A DNA stretch of 64,000 nt, from positions 217,518 through 281,517 of the forward strand of contig NKYR01000046.1 in NCBI GenBank assembly GCA_003184365.1, read 5' to 3'. Below the pieces are notes generated by a model. That model did not search any database, had not been told where the DNA came from, and saw nothing but the letters and a program-made list of their open reading frames with translations. Numbering within the stretch: the stretch's first letter is position 1; each line of letters starts with the position of its first letter. This stretch comes from Evernia prunastri. Taxonomy: Eukaryota; Ascomycota; Lecanoromycetes; Lecanorales; Parmeliaceae. The position numbers and the translations under genes are program-made. Below, one piece after another: positions 1 through 11,278 of this stretch.

Positions 1-1536
1 CTATCTACGTACTGGCAAAATTCTGCAGCTGCTGGGCAATCACCAGATGGCTCTAGACCTTTACGAGATGGGCACTCGAAAAGTGCCCCCTAGCGACCCT
101 AACATCACGGTGTGCTCTCATTGGTGTCTTCTTTCGCACGAGGTGGTGCTAACATGTATATTCAGCTCTTGAGAGGACAGCATGAGAAGCTCGCACGACA
201 ACTCGCTCCGCCGAAAGCCATCGATCCTTTACAAATGCTACCCTTAGAACTCGTTGAGATGACGATTCAATATCTAGCGTTCAAACATATTGTGTTAGTC
301 ATGATCCTATTGTCCTAGGTTGATCTGCTGATCGTTGGCAGTGGCTTACTCAGAGTGTCCAAAACGTGGCTACAATTACTCGTCTCGATGCCCGGCTTGT
401 GGAGCGATCTAGATTTTTCCACCGCCAAAAAGCCTGTTAGCCTGGGAGCTGTTCGGAAATACATAAAGCGAGGCAAGGGAACCACTAGTCGAGTGACGCT
501 GGATAGATTTGGATCCAACGCGGAGAAGATGCCTCGTTACGTTGCGACTCGCTGTAAAGGATTGGAGGATTTGAGGATACCGGGAGGCTTGATTGGCGCT
601 TCCATTCTGGAGGCTGCTCCGTGCGCGTCGAATCTCAAGATTCTGGTCATCTCCAAGTCGTGCCAGGTATCTTGTGATACTGCCAGTCAGCTTCTACGCC
701 ATTGTACGAACCTCAAGCATGCGGAATTCCATAGCGTCAGTTCCGCAAAAAACCGTCCAGCAACCTGGAACGTCGACATGCCCAATCTCCGTACGCTGAT
801 TCTGGACACTCCAAAAGCACAACTAAGACCTCTACTTGATTTTAAAACTCTTCTAGCCAGGATAATCGGTATCCAAAATTTGAGTGTCCAAGGCTGGTCT
901 GTCCCACCCATACTAAATGAAGATTTTTCGAGTCTTCGCCAACTTCAACACCTGGATATATCTCGCCTCGATGCCGCTCTGATTCCCCAATTGCCCTCGA
1001 CTCTGCTTACGTTATCGATGGCAGGTGCCAATGTTCATATTTGGATCCCAGGAGTCAGCTTCGCAGACTTTGACCTACCCCACATGGTTCGCCTGTCGAT
1101 GGCAGGATGGTCTGAGCTATCGTTAGGCGATCTTCAAGCATGCCTGATTCCGAATAAGGGCAAAGCTACGCATCTAGATGTTGGCGAATGCATCGCTCTT
1201 TCGAGTGCCAACTTGAAAGAGCTCATCACGCATGGTTATCTCGAGGCAGTCGAGGACTTGGTACTCAAATCATGCAACATAGATGATGAGGTAGCAATGC
1301 TCATAGCAAGGAACGTGCCTCGCCTCAAAAGCCTCGACGTTTCGAACACAAAAATCACTGGTGTTGGGGTTAAGGCTTTGGTTGTTGGACTTGAGGGCAG
1401 GCTGGAGCATTTGTGTCTCGATGGATGCCGTTCTACGAATATCGATGCTGTAGAGCTTGCAAGAGCAGCAGGTCTTAAGGTCGCATTCGGCTTTCCGGAC
1501 CCCTTGAGCGGGGGCAGAAGAATCAGGCAGCGCTGA
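1..1536 (+). CDS. DIA2: TPR/F-box/LRR protein, Dia2/Pof3-like (5' end outside window)
   Basis: Substrate-recognition subunit of an SCF ubiquitin ligase, by family. The start lies left of the window. Exons fitted: 1-109, 166-293, 342-1536; the joins keep one frame. The first visible residues (TGKILQLLGNHQMALDLYE) are a TPR helix pair. An F-box follows from about base 241 (LPLELVEMTIQYL..GLLRVSKTW, split by the second intron), then leucine-rich repeats to the C-terminus (LKSLDVSNTKITGVGV, LEHLCLDGCRS). The order TPR, F-box, LRR is that of yeast Dia2 and fission yeast Pof3, which act at replication forks and in genome stability; the function here is inferred from that architecture. It ends 78 bp from the convergent dioxygenase gene. 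Other F-box/LRR proteins cannot be excluded because the N-terminus is missing. Confidence 0.75.
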
Positions 1537-1614
1537 GGTCGAGTCTAAAATATTATAGTCCAGAATTTATTGAATGGCGATTACATTCCAGCCTTGCTCA
1601 GTCCAAACTCGATC

Positions 1615-3278
1615 TCAACCGCTACGCTCGCTGCAGTATTTACCGACCTCTTTCTCCAACGCCTTGCGCTGTGAATGCACAAGATCCATGATGACTCCGC
1701 ATTCTCGCAAGCCACCAAGACCATGTTCAACCTCCAGCATCTGATCGTACACGCTTAAGAGCTGGTTGGGAAGCCACTGTGGTAAGGCGTTAGTGATTGC
1801 AACAAATACTTCCCATCGGACTCACCAAGACTATTGGACTCCCTCCGGTGGCAGTCGGATGGCTCGTCTTCTTCAGGATGTATTCTCTCGTGAAGCACCA
1901 GTGTCGCCATCTGAAGTCGCGAACTTGGTTCAGAGCATGGAGATACAGCACTGTAGAGAAGGTTTAGATACTGAAAACCATTGCGTATCCACTTCCCACT
2001 TACCGGCAGATTTCCTATCCATCATAGCGTAACCTCGGATTCCGACATCCTGAGCTCTATCTCTGACCCATTCCAAGAACTCGCGATGATTACCAGGACG
2101 GTAAGAGCGAAAGTCACCCAGGATCTCCGTAAGTGGTGTCTCCGGCATCTTGATTTGCAGCAAGTTGTCGCATAGCGGGATCTGCTTCTGAATCAACATC
2201 GTCGATTTACGAGTATTTCTCTCATTGAGCACCCACCATGCTATCATTCGCACCACTCTCTCCTCTGAAGGACATTGGCTCTTCGCTCACGCCTTCATAC
2301 ACAACCCCATGTGGGAACATGGACTGCTTCGTGATGCCGAAAATGAATGTACGAAAGCTATTGTAGTCGTTTGGTTTGCTCTTTTTCCACATATCTCGCC
2401 GACAAAGTCAATTTCATTCATCTCCCTTTAAGAGTAAGAAGGCGCGAAGAATATCTGCTTACCGTCCATAACCCCATTCACCTTCACCATAGCCTCCACC
2501 ACGCCTTCCAGTCCAGCATTGAATGCCTTCCTGTTGCCACATCCGCATGCTGACAGCGCATTAACCGCCCCATCGATTAGTAGTCCGGAATTTTGGACCA
2601 TGTCCACGTGGACGAGCACAAAGCCCGCCTCGGAGCTTGACTGGTCAAGACCATGCTCGAACGCGCGGATGAGGCGGAGATTGCTGTACTCCATGCCGAG
2701 TGCTGGGTCTTCGAGGCGGTAATTGAAGAGGGCATAAGAGCCGGCATATTCCATGAAGGGTTTAAATCCCGAGCTGCTCGCCTGTCAGATGAGTCCCAGC
2801 GGTACAAGCAAACGACATACATCTCCGCTACCCTGGCCAATGGCCTTGCGAGCACGGCCGGCAATCTCTGTCGACCCAACCCGTATCCTTCGCCCTTGAC
2901 ATGACGCTCATGACACGGCTCAAGCAGGTACGCGCTCGCTAGGAAACAATAGTCCCGGTACAGAGCCCCTACGGTCCTCAGATCTTCCCTCACCCCGTCG
3001 ACCTCATCTGTCAAGTCTGGAAGTTCGCGCAGCAGTGTCTCTCCCAAATTGAACGTGGCCAGCAGGCCGGGGTCGCCGGCTGCGGTGCGGATGGGCATGC
3101 GTTCGAGGAGGGAGGAAAGAGCGGAAAAGGATGGAGGAAGGGTCTCGGGTGGAGGAGACAAGGGGAGGAAGCCATTGGACAGGGAGACAGTGAAGGGTGC
3201 TATCCTCGCCAGCTCTTTGTCGTCGGTAGGGATGTTGGTCAGGAGAGGGAAGGTTGGAGGTACGGCTAGAGAACCCAT
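1615..3278 (-). CDS. IDO: indoleamine 2,3-dioxygenase
   Basis: Heme dioxygenase that opens the indole ring of tryptophan to N-formylkynurenine, the first step of the kynurenine route to NAD. Six exons on the minus strand: 3278-2821, 2776-2463, 2394-2237, 2181-2004, 1950-1826, 1776-1615; they join into 464 residues. Family signatures in order: FLPLSPPPETLPPSF near the N-terminus, YRDYCFLASAYLLEPCH, GYGLGRQRLPAVLARPL, YALFNYRLEDP, LRLIRAFE, SEAGFVLVHVDMV, MWKKSKPNDYNSFRTFIFG, GVVYEGV, FRGESGAND, the distal heme region DFRSYRPGNHREFLEWV, and a C-terminal TATGGSPIVLWLPNQL. The His of RPGNHREF matches the proximal heme ligand region of the family. ATG at 3278 (MGSLAVPP) is preferred over upstream non-ATG starts. 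No lesion seen. Known yeast counterpart is Bna2. Confidence 0.95.
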
Positions 3279-5268
3279 TCTTATCACGGTATCTGTTCTA
3301 AGACTTTGGCTCTCAGAATATCTTTTCAGTGGCGGTGATATGTAGGAGGGATGGAGTGAAGAAGGGGAAATCTGGGTATATGTACTGTTGGCCGGAACAC
3401 TTCCGGCCACGGTTGAGGGGTGAAGGCCGGTTCTGTTCCGGCCTTTAGGGGTGGCGAGAGATAAGCGATGCGTTGGAATTGCAGTGAAGATCGGATTGTG
3501 GAGGGTTTCTCTGATGCAGAGGTACCTGAATGCTGCTATTCATGATAACAGCAGCGGGTGATGGTGGTGGCAGATTCCACCACGACCAAACAAAGACAGG
3601 AATACAAACACACCGCAAACGGCATTTTTGAACAATGCTTTGTCGGATTGGAGACACGCCTAAGAAATTGGCAACAAAATTTCGTACGCTCATAAGTAAT
3701 TCGACAGTCCCAAAGAGGAGGCGAAAAGAGACCCACGCGTCACCGGCTCGCTCTGCATAATCGCACCATGGACTAAGTATTTTCTGCGCGAAGAACACGT
3801 CACCGGCTACGTTGCATGTTCCATCGGCACGGGTGCTACAGCCAAACACGGCGGCGTAAATGTCAAAGAAGCCGGAGCCACCTCCCGATCCGAACCTCTC
3901 ACGAAGCCACCGACAGTGGCGGTCCATTGCACCGCAGCCGCGAGCCACGTCTCCGTCCGCGTGGAGAAGAGCGCAGCTCGAAGTAAAAGCCCTTGCAGCT
4001 CATGGCATGGTAAATAGACGTATGGCGTGACCGGCGTCAAGGTCGCCGTTTCCAGTCCGTCACGAAAGTGGGTGGATGGGAGCCCTGGGGGTATGTGGGC
4101 TTTGTTTCTTCGAAAGGGGTTTTGGTGGCAGCAAAGGCTGTGGGTGTGCTGTGGGAGTTCTGTCTCACCTGTCGTGCAAAACACCCACCGTCCAGACGGA
4201 GAAAAGCTACTGAGCACCAAATCTTCCCTCTTGAACAACAGCTCTCACGTCCGGGGACGCGTCACGTGCGAAAGCCCGGCTCAGAGCCACGATTTCAACC
4301 TCTTAAGGCTATCGGGAACGGGTCCGTGGGGAGCGGATGGATTGGATGCTAAAGCACCGGCAGCCTTGGAGTTAGGACGGACCGGCCCTCGATTGAAAGG
4401 GGCATTGGACCGATGGGAATGAGAATGTGGGGGCGTTCGTCTTGAGACTTGGCTCGGGAAGAAGGTAAGAGGGGAAGGAAGAGGATAGAGAGCAAGGCTT
4501 CAGCATCCACAACCAAAGCGAGACCTTACTACTCCACCCTCGCCAAGCATTCCAGCGAATTGACCATGGCGAATGCTGCTACGAAAGGCAGCTGCTATCC
4601 ACGCACGGAGAGCTTGCGAGAACATCATCGAGAACCAAACAAACTCATCTTCAATCTACAAACCAGGCCTCAAAGCGAGCGTTCCAAGTCCTTGAGACAA
4701 ACATGCCATCCATGGCCGAAAGCCTCGAAAAAGCAAAGGTGACGATGAATGTAAGCGTTCTTTTTTCTGTTCTCGGTATTGCTGCATGGCACTGATGGTT
4801 TTTCCAAACGGAACGAAAACGGCGGGAAATGATTGGCTTTCATGCGAAGATGTTTTTTGACGGAGTATTCAGACGGTGACTAGTACAATAAAGCATCCGT
4901 TTGCGATGGATTCGATAGAGAGACTTCTGGATACGAAGCGATGGATGCAGGATTGCAGGAAGCCGAGAGGAATGGAGGCGGGATTTCAGGATTTGAGCGG
5001 AGTGCACGGAAGCCTTAAATTTGCTCCTGATCTACAAGGACCGGAGAAAAGGAACTCATCCTGATGCAAGCCTAGAAATCGTACAGAACAAAAAAAAGAG
5101 AGAAAAAGAAATCTGCGAAAGGGGGTATCCCAAAACGACAGTGAAAGAAGCAAGACATTTCTCAATCGTAGACGTTCATTCGTGAGTGCAGGCCTCCAGT
5201 GCCTCGCTCATCAACATCCCAAAACATATCGTCCCATCATTACCTACGTCAAAAAAAATCCAAAAAAA
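3279..5268. other. intergenic, no supported gene
   Basis: Two kilobases between the divergently placed dioxygenase start and the 3' end of the chitinase. Open frames occur on both strands but start with non-ATG codons or lack any family signal. The first few hundred bases should hold the dioxygenase promoter; bases 5085-5130 are purine-rich (A and G runs). I see no RNA gene or repeat. Confidence 0.5.
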
Positions 5269-7223
5269 TCACCCCAGCGCCGCCTTGACCGCCTGGTTGT
5301 AATTCTGGCCCCCGGCCGTGTTGGTCATGGCCTCGGACCCGTCCCAGAGCATGACGCCGCCCATGTTGGGCACGTTGGCCGCCGTCGCGCTCTTGATCGC
5401 CGTCGCCACCGCGCCGGGAGCGAGGTACCCGCTGCCGGCGCAGGCCTCGCAGGCGGGGGCCCCGATGTAGAGCTGAGGCCCGCCGGCGATGTTCTTGCTC
5501 CAGGCCGTGAAGCTGGCGACGAAGCCGGACTGGCCGATGTTGCAGATACCGTTGTTGTAAAATTGAACCCAGACGAAGTCCATCAGCTGCATCGCGCCGA
5601 CGGGGATGGAGGCACTAGATTGTTTGGGTTTCAGGAGTCAGTCTTTGTTCTGTGTTTGGAGAGGAGGGGGAGGGGGGAGATGGCGAGCCTTGGGACACGT
5701 CTTGGGAGTGGAAACTGCCGAGACGTGTCTCAAGGCTCAAATTTTGGTTCAAAGGAGGGAAACATGGACTCGGAAAATACGTACTCGGGAAGGGGGCACT
5801 GCGGGGCAGCGCTGATGTAGTACTCTTTCGACTTGTCTGTGGCGAAATTGGTGCGAAGGGCCTGGACAAAGGCGACATAGCCTGTTTGGTCTTTGTCCTC
5901 ATTGTCTGCAAACCCAGAATTAGCATCAATGATAAGTTTGGTCAGCATGAACGATGCAATAAGCTTACCAACGTCAAAACCATCGATCTTGGTGTTTCCA
6001 AACGGCCGTAGCCCTGCATCCAAGCCCGTACCGCCACCAAAGAGGTCCCAGAGTGTAGATGCGAACGTCTTGGCCTGATCATCGCCCGTGAAGGCTGTTT
6101 GAGCAGTAGCGCCGCCTAAACTCAGCAACACCTTTTTCCCGGAACTCTGACAGGTAGCAATATCTGTCGCCAATTGTCCACATTGCAACATGCCGGTGGC
6201 TCCCTTGGCTTCCATCTGAGGGCTCTGGCCACCACAAGCACTTGAAAAATCCATGGTGGGTAGTCCACCAGCTGAGAAGAACTCACTAAGGAAGGCTAAG
6301 ATGACGATATTTACACTTTCATCTGAGCACAGTTTCGCCAAGGTGACTTGACTGGTAGCGGGCGATTGACCGTAGTAGACAGCCACGTTGTCTTTCGCCT
6401 TAGCATTGAAAGAGCCGCTCGATGCTGGTGCTGAGGCTGGAGTAGCTGCGGGAGCTGCAGCACCTGACCCCGCTGGAGGAGCGCTTGACGCTACTACTGG
6501 AGAGCTTGACGGTGGTGTTGGCGGAGCTGCTGGGGCACTTGAAGGAGGGGGCGGTGGTGTGGAGGCCGGTGATGGCGCAGGAGAAGCTGGGGCCACGGCC
6601 GATGCTGATGGGGCGGGGCTCGCCGGCGCCGCAGAAGCAGAAGCGCCGTCCGGTGTCGCAGCAGCTAACCAAGCAGTCACCCATCCTTGGTAAGCTTGAA
6701 ACTCGGTCTTGATTTGAGACTTGACGGCATCTGTATTTGCCATCGGTGAGTTGGTCGAAGCACCCATCCACGAAATGAAGGCAGTGGTTTCCGACTGGAG
6801 CAGACTTAGTTGAGCCTGAGAGATCTCTACAGATCCAGAGTTGGTTCGGCGTGAGACAGGTACATTTGGGGGAAGTGCCGGTGCAGCTGAGCCACTCGTT
6901 GCGGATTCTAACCAGGCGTTGACAAAGCCATTGTGATTCTGAAGCTCTTGGTTCAATTGCTGCATCGACTCTGCCGAACCGAACCAGGAGTTCATCCAAG
7001 TGCTGAAGGCGGTGAATTCCGATTGCAGCATACTAAAGTCGGCCGCTGGGACGTCTACTGAGCCAGCGGCGGCTGTGCGCTCAAGGACAGCTAGGTTAGT
7101 ATCAGGTTTGGGAAGCATACGAGGATGGTGTCGGTGAATAGCATGACCAGCAGATGAGCAGGATGCTAAGATCATGAGATGGGCTGCGCACAGCGCAGAT
7201 AGAGAGATATGCGGGAAGAACAT
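5269..7223 (-). CDS. secreted GH18 class III chitinase with duplicated N-terminal module
   Basis: Endochitinase hydrolysing beta-1,4-linked GlcNAc, probably at the cell wall or outside. Exons 7223-5969, 5905-5785, 5614-5269 join into 573 residues. ATG at 7223 gives a hydrophobic signal peptide (LSALCAAHLMILASCSSA). Residues about 40-185 carry two copies of a module (SVDVPAADFSMLQSEFTAF..W..AWLESAT and SVEISQAQLSLLQSETTAF..W..AWLAAAT), then a Pro/Ala/Ser linker of about 80 residues, then the GH18 barrel starting NVAVYYGQSP. The catalytic motif is split by intron 1 and reads DGFDVDNE after splicing, so the DxxDxDxE acid is present. LLSLGG, AAPQCPLPD, VWVQFYNN and GGVMLWDGSEA follow, as in the yeast Cts1/plant class III group. 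No chitin-binding domain is recognised at the C-terminus; the duplicated module might serve that role (inference). Confidence 0.92.
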
Positions 7224-9162
7224 TGTAAGGAGTGTTGTGCGAAAGCCAGCGCACGGAGTACAGTAAAGACTGAATATTTTAAGAAGCAAAAAGAGGGTAG
7301 TCGAGAGGATGAAGTGGATGATTTTCCAATCTGGTATCAGGGGGTTGCATTCTTATAGAGGAATGTGTGGGAAATGTCGTGGCAGAAGACTTTGAATTCG
7401 GGGTGGCCTCATAGCGAGCGAGCGAATAAGGATGGTTCTTGTCACTTGTCAGGAGAACAAAGTCAGTGGTATAAGCGATCAAAGGCAGCGCTTTGTCCCT
7501 AACGTTTAATATTATTATGATTGTATGAGCATCCTTTGACTCCTGAGAGTAGCGCAATATTGAAAGCTGATGAGTGAGCAATGGCTGTGATTGGTGCAAG
7601 GGCAAACAATTGTTCCTGGGGCTAATGATGTGAGTTCCGGGCGTAAGAAAGTTAGATGTTAAGTCGCCCGGAGTTGCCCTCTGGGTGGCCTGGTACCCCC
7701 TATAATCACATTTCAGGTCGCCTTCTTGACCAAAGAGGTGCCTGTCTGAGCTTGCTCATTGGTCAAGCTTCGAAATCTCTCATTCTTGTCAGCGGCTCAG
7801 CGCCATATGATTGTCAACACTGCAGCTCCCTCGGACTTGGAGTGTGGAGGGGAGGCAGATAACAGGAGCGCATACTCCAGAGAACAGAAGACAAAAAAAC
7901 TTACCTTCTCTGCGATCTTTGACAAAATTCATTGCGACGAAACATAGTCGTAAGGTTCTCATTGACTTGTACAAGCACCTTCTAACACAGAATGTTTCGA
8001 GATCATGTCTCGAGCATTTCGCTACCTCGGTGTACTCTACCTCGGTGTAGAGAGTATCGGCCAGTTGTCCTTCAGGAATACTTGATGAAGGAGAGGGTAA
8101 GAGACATTTCGTGGATCCATTGAAGATAGATCATGGACTAGTCAAGCTTTTAGAAGATTGTAGGCATGAGACTCGGCATGAAACGACTCTGGCACAAAAC
8201 CATTGATCCACTGAAGCAATTGGAGAGGAGAGAAGTGTTCCGGGCATCGTCAACATGTGCCACTGTCCTGCAATTCCAAAGGTCGGCCGAGATTCAAGAT
8301 GTAATTAAGACAGCTGAAAAGGCAGCGAGACAGGTTCGCCGTCTGCAGCAGAGGTGAAGTGATGTGTGGTGATGGCGCAGACACCACAGGTGCATATGAT
8401 GGGTATGATGGGCGAAGCTCCGAGGGGGAACCTCGGAAGGCTCGGAAGCTCGCACTTGGAATTCGGAAAGGGAAAATCGAAAATCGAAAAACCGAAAACG
8501 GTCTTTTACTTGAAGGTAACTCCGTAAGGTTAGCGTAGTTAGGTAGTGCGATAACTGAGGCTAGGTTGGATTAGGCTAAAGTAATTCTTCGGCCCAGCCT
8601 GCTTTGTACTGTAATACCTTACCTTAATGCTCGTCTGTCACCAAAAGCACGGCCGCCTCCCTCGCGCAAAAAAAGGAGAGTACCGCGCCATTATGAATAA
8701 GGCCCTTCACAGGATAATAATCAAGGTTCCATCAATGAACACCATGGCCCAAATCAATCCCCAGCCCATACCCACCATTCTTTCTTCCACATCACATCCA
8801 CCACCACCACCACCACCATCATCATTCTCCATAACAATATATCCCATCATCAACCTATACACCAACTTACAATTAATCCTTCCATCTTTCCGATTACATT
8901 CATCTTCATATCCATATCCATGATGGAGTTAGCCAGACAGTAATCATCCAGACACTTCGCCTTCGCCTTCCCTCTCCGGAAGCAATTCACCCGTCGCAGG
9001 GCTACGGCATTTCCACCTCAAAGATTAAACCACACCTGCTTCTACCCATCCATAACGCCAAATCTACTGACATCGCAAATTGGAAAGCCAAGGTAAGAGA
9101 GGACATCATCATTCTACAAAATCCGTTCCATCCACCATAAACTGACGGACCAAGACAAGACC
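7224..9162. other. intergenic, low-complexity stretches
   Basis: Nearly 2 kb without a supported gene. It contains A-rich near-repeats of a gaaaatcgaaa type near 8465-8500 and a (CCA)n tract at about 8797-8826. Both flanking genes read away from here, so both promoters should lie within it. Confidence 0.5.
8797..8826. repeat. (CCA)n/(TCA)n microsatellite
   Basis: Seven or more CCA triplets followed by TCA triplets, about 340 bp upstream of the Ies4 start codon and outside any gene model. Confidence 0.85.
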
Positions 9163-10079
9163 ATGGCCCCCGGTTCCAAAACAGCCACTGCCCCTCGTCG
9201 CGTCTCCAGCTCGCTGTCAAAAGTCTCAACCCCACCAACTACCGCTACGCCTGTGACTTCAGCCAGTACCAGACCAATCAAGCCATCAAAGCCAAGCAAA
9301 GTCGTCAACCTCAAATTGTCCAAAGAGAAGCTCTCTCGCTTTCCTCATGAGCGGACTGTTCGCAAACCGAGCCAACCGAAAAAGTCACCTCTGTCAACAT
9401 CTACAACCGTTGCCCCTGATGAACCAGCCCCATCTGCGCCTATCAAGTCGGAACCAGACAATACGCCGCCATCGAACGACAGTGAACCTGCATCGTCACC
9501 GGTCAAAGATGTGAAGCAAGAGGGTCTATCAGCTGTGAAGCCTGGCGTGAAGAGAGAGCTCGGAGCTGGGGTGGAGAGTGAGGATAAAGACAAGCCTAAG
9601 AATCCTCCGAGAAAGAGGGCAAGACCGTAAGAACCCCTTAAGACCTCCGTTGCTATCATCTTCCGGTATCGCTGACCCCCAACAGAGAAGGGAGGCCGGA
9701 TGGTCGCACCGCTGCTGCAAGACTCGTTAAAGGAACCTCAGGCCCAGGTGCAGGCACTGGCCACAAACTTGGACCCAAAGCCAATCAAGGTGCCATCAAT
9801 GCTGGACTACGTGCCCTCGACCGGACTGGCAAACAGTGTCGAAAGTGGGAGAAGACCGGATTCCGTGTCAAATCATTCACTGGAAGAATTTGGGAAATAC
9901 CGTCTTGGAAGGCCCCAACGCCAAAGGTTTTCGGTTCGGAAGCAGAGAGCGGACAAGGCACCCCCCACAGCCAAAGTAAAGAGAACAGCAGCAGCAACAT
10001 TGGCAGCGATAAGAGCCCCGCTGTCAACCCTTCCAACATTGCTAGCTCACCGGCTCCGGCAATTGCCACACCTGCCTAA
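9163..10079 (+). CDS. IES4: INO80 chromatin-remodelling complex subunit Ies4
   Basis: Small subunit of the INO80 remodeler, nuclear. Exons 9163-9626 and 9686-10079 join in frame to 285 residues. The N-terminal half is a Ser/Thr/Pro/Lys-rich region holding VVNLKLSKEKLSRFPHE, a run of KSEP/KQE patches and a basic KNPPRKRARP just before the intron. The second exon carries the diagnostic fungal block GHKLGPKANQGAINAGLRAL, then DRTGKQCRKWEKTG and FRVKSFTGRIWEIPSWKAP, then a Ser/Ala-rich tail. The KLGPKANQGAINAGLRAL and KWEKTGF motifs are what I rely on. Spacing to the next gene is over 1 kb, and no co-regulation is evident. Confidence 0.88.
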
Positions 10080-11278
10080 CGTTCTATAACACTTTGGCCA
10101 CCGTCGTTTGAACACGTAGGATGGTGCATCAATGTTTTCAATCACTTTGTGAGCGTTGCGAGCATAGCGCGGAGTTTATCGGCGTGCATCCCTAGGATAC
10201 TGTTCACCTATGTACAATTGTCCGAATGGACGCCAAAAGCAGGAAGTTTTGCGGGAGAGTCTCATCATGTACTCAATAGACACGGCGTCTTCCTTCTTAA
10301 TGTTTGAGGCCCCCCAAAATGCATGGCACTTGATCATTCACCTTCCCACCTTGAAAATGATGTCTACTATTGCATACAAGTAAGAGGCGCATTTCATCAT
10401 GACACAACTGACTAACATGGTCTGGCCATAGCCTACTCATGGCGGGCATGAGTGCTACTAAGTCTCCGGAAGCCTTCTTTCCCTGCAGAACTTCCGTAAG
10501 ACAGACCAACTTTGGATTCCCGGCGCCGGTGTTATTTGTCTCATGCAGTTATGCTCAAATCTCAGTTCCCTCTTTTCGAGGCGACCAATATTGTAACACT
10601 ACGAGGCTTCTCAGGCGCTGGGACTGGTTTTCTTTTAGAATGAAAGCAGAATTGTCAAGGCTGAAATGGGGCGAAACATTGTGAGATGTGAGATTCGGTT
10701 GGCAACGGTCAGCACGTTAGCACATAAGTCGAGATGGCGCTGCGATGCGGACCAAATCATGACCAGAGCTGTACATCAGAGCCAGTGTTTACCTTTGTTG
10801 TTATCTGGAATCGTCATCAAAGTTAATTCCAATGTGCCTCGTCCTTTTCGTAGCGCGTGATAAGGGGGGTGGGTACATTCGCATGACATCGGGGATGCGG
10901 GGATAGGTAGATCCGAGTATGAGTAGAGCACAAGTCACAAGTCACAGTTACGCCTTGCAACAATACGCGTTCTACATCATCACTACGGGGAATCATTCAT
11001 CATGAGAGATTCCTACTGCTGCTTCCTCTACCTTGCCATCGGAAACATCCTGGGCTACCCTGACACGATGACAGCGCAGATCCCGGTATCATAGTACGAA
11101 GGGCGCCTTCGTCTCGAGGTGGCCAACATTAATCCTTCCGTTAACACAGTAGAAGTCCGCACACTTTCACAGTACCACTTGGATCTTAGTACGGGTAGCA
11201 TATTTCATCAAGGCATCTAACTGGGTAGAGAGGACTGGGGGACTTGGTCATCTGTCCTCTTGACAGAGAAGCCTGGAA
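10080..11278. other. intergenic, nothing recognised
   Basis: About 1.2 kb between Ies4 and Gid1, both on the plus strand. Only short non-conserved open frames. The promoter of the downstream gene must lie in its right half. Confidence 0.5.

Noticed and set aside
3445..3948. 167-codon minus-strand frame as a gene
   Set aside because: It starts at a non-ATG codon, has no family signal, and its composition resembles neighbouring noncoding DNA.
5182..5820. 212-codon plus-strand frame
   Set aside because: Antisense to the chitinase 3' exons; begins with GTG and spans the chitinase's last intron.
6388..6693. Ala/Gly-rich plus-strand frame
   Set aside because: Mirror of the Pro/Ala/Ser linker of the chitinase on the other strand.
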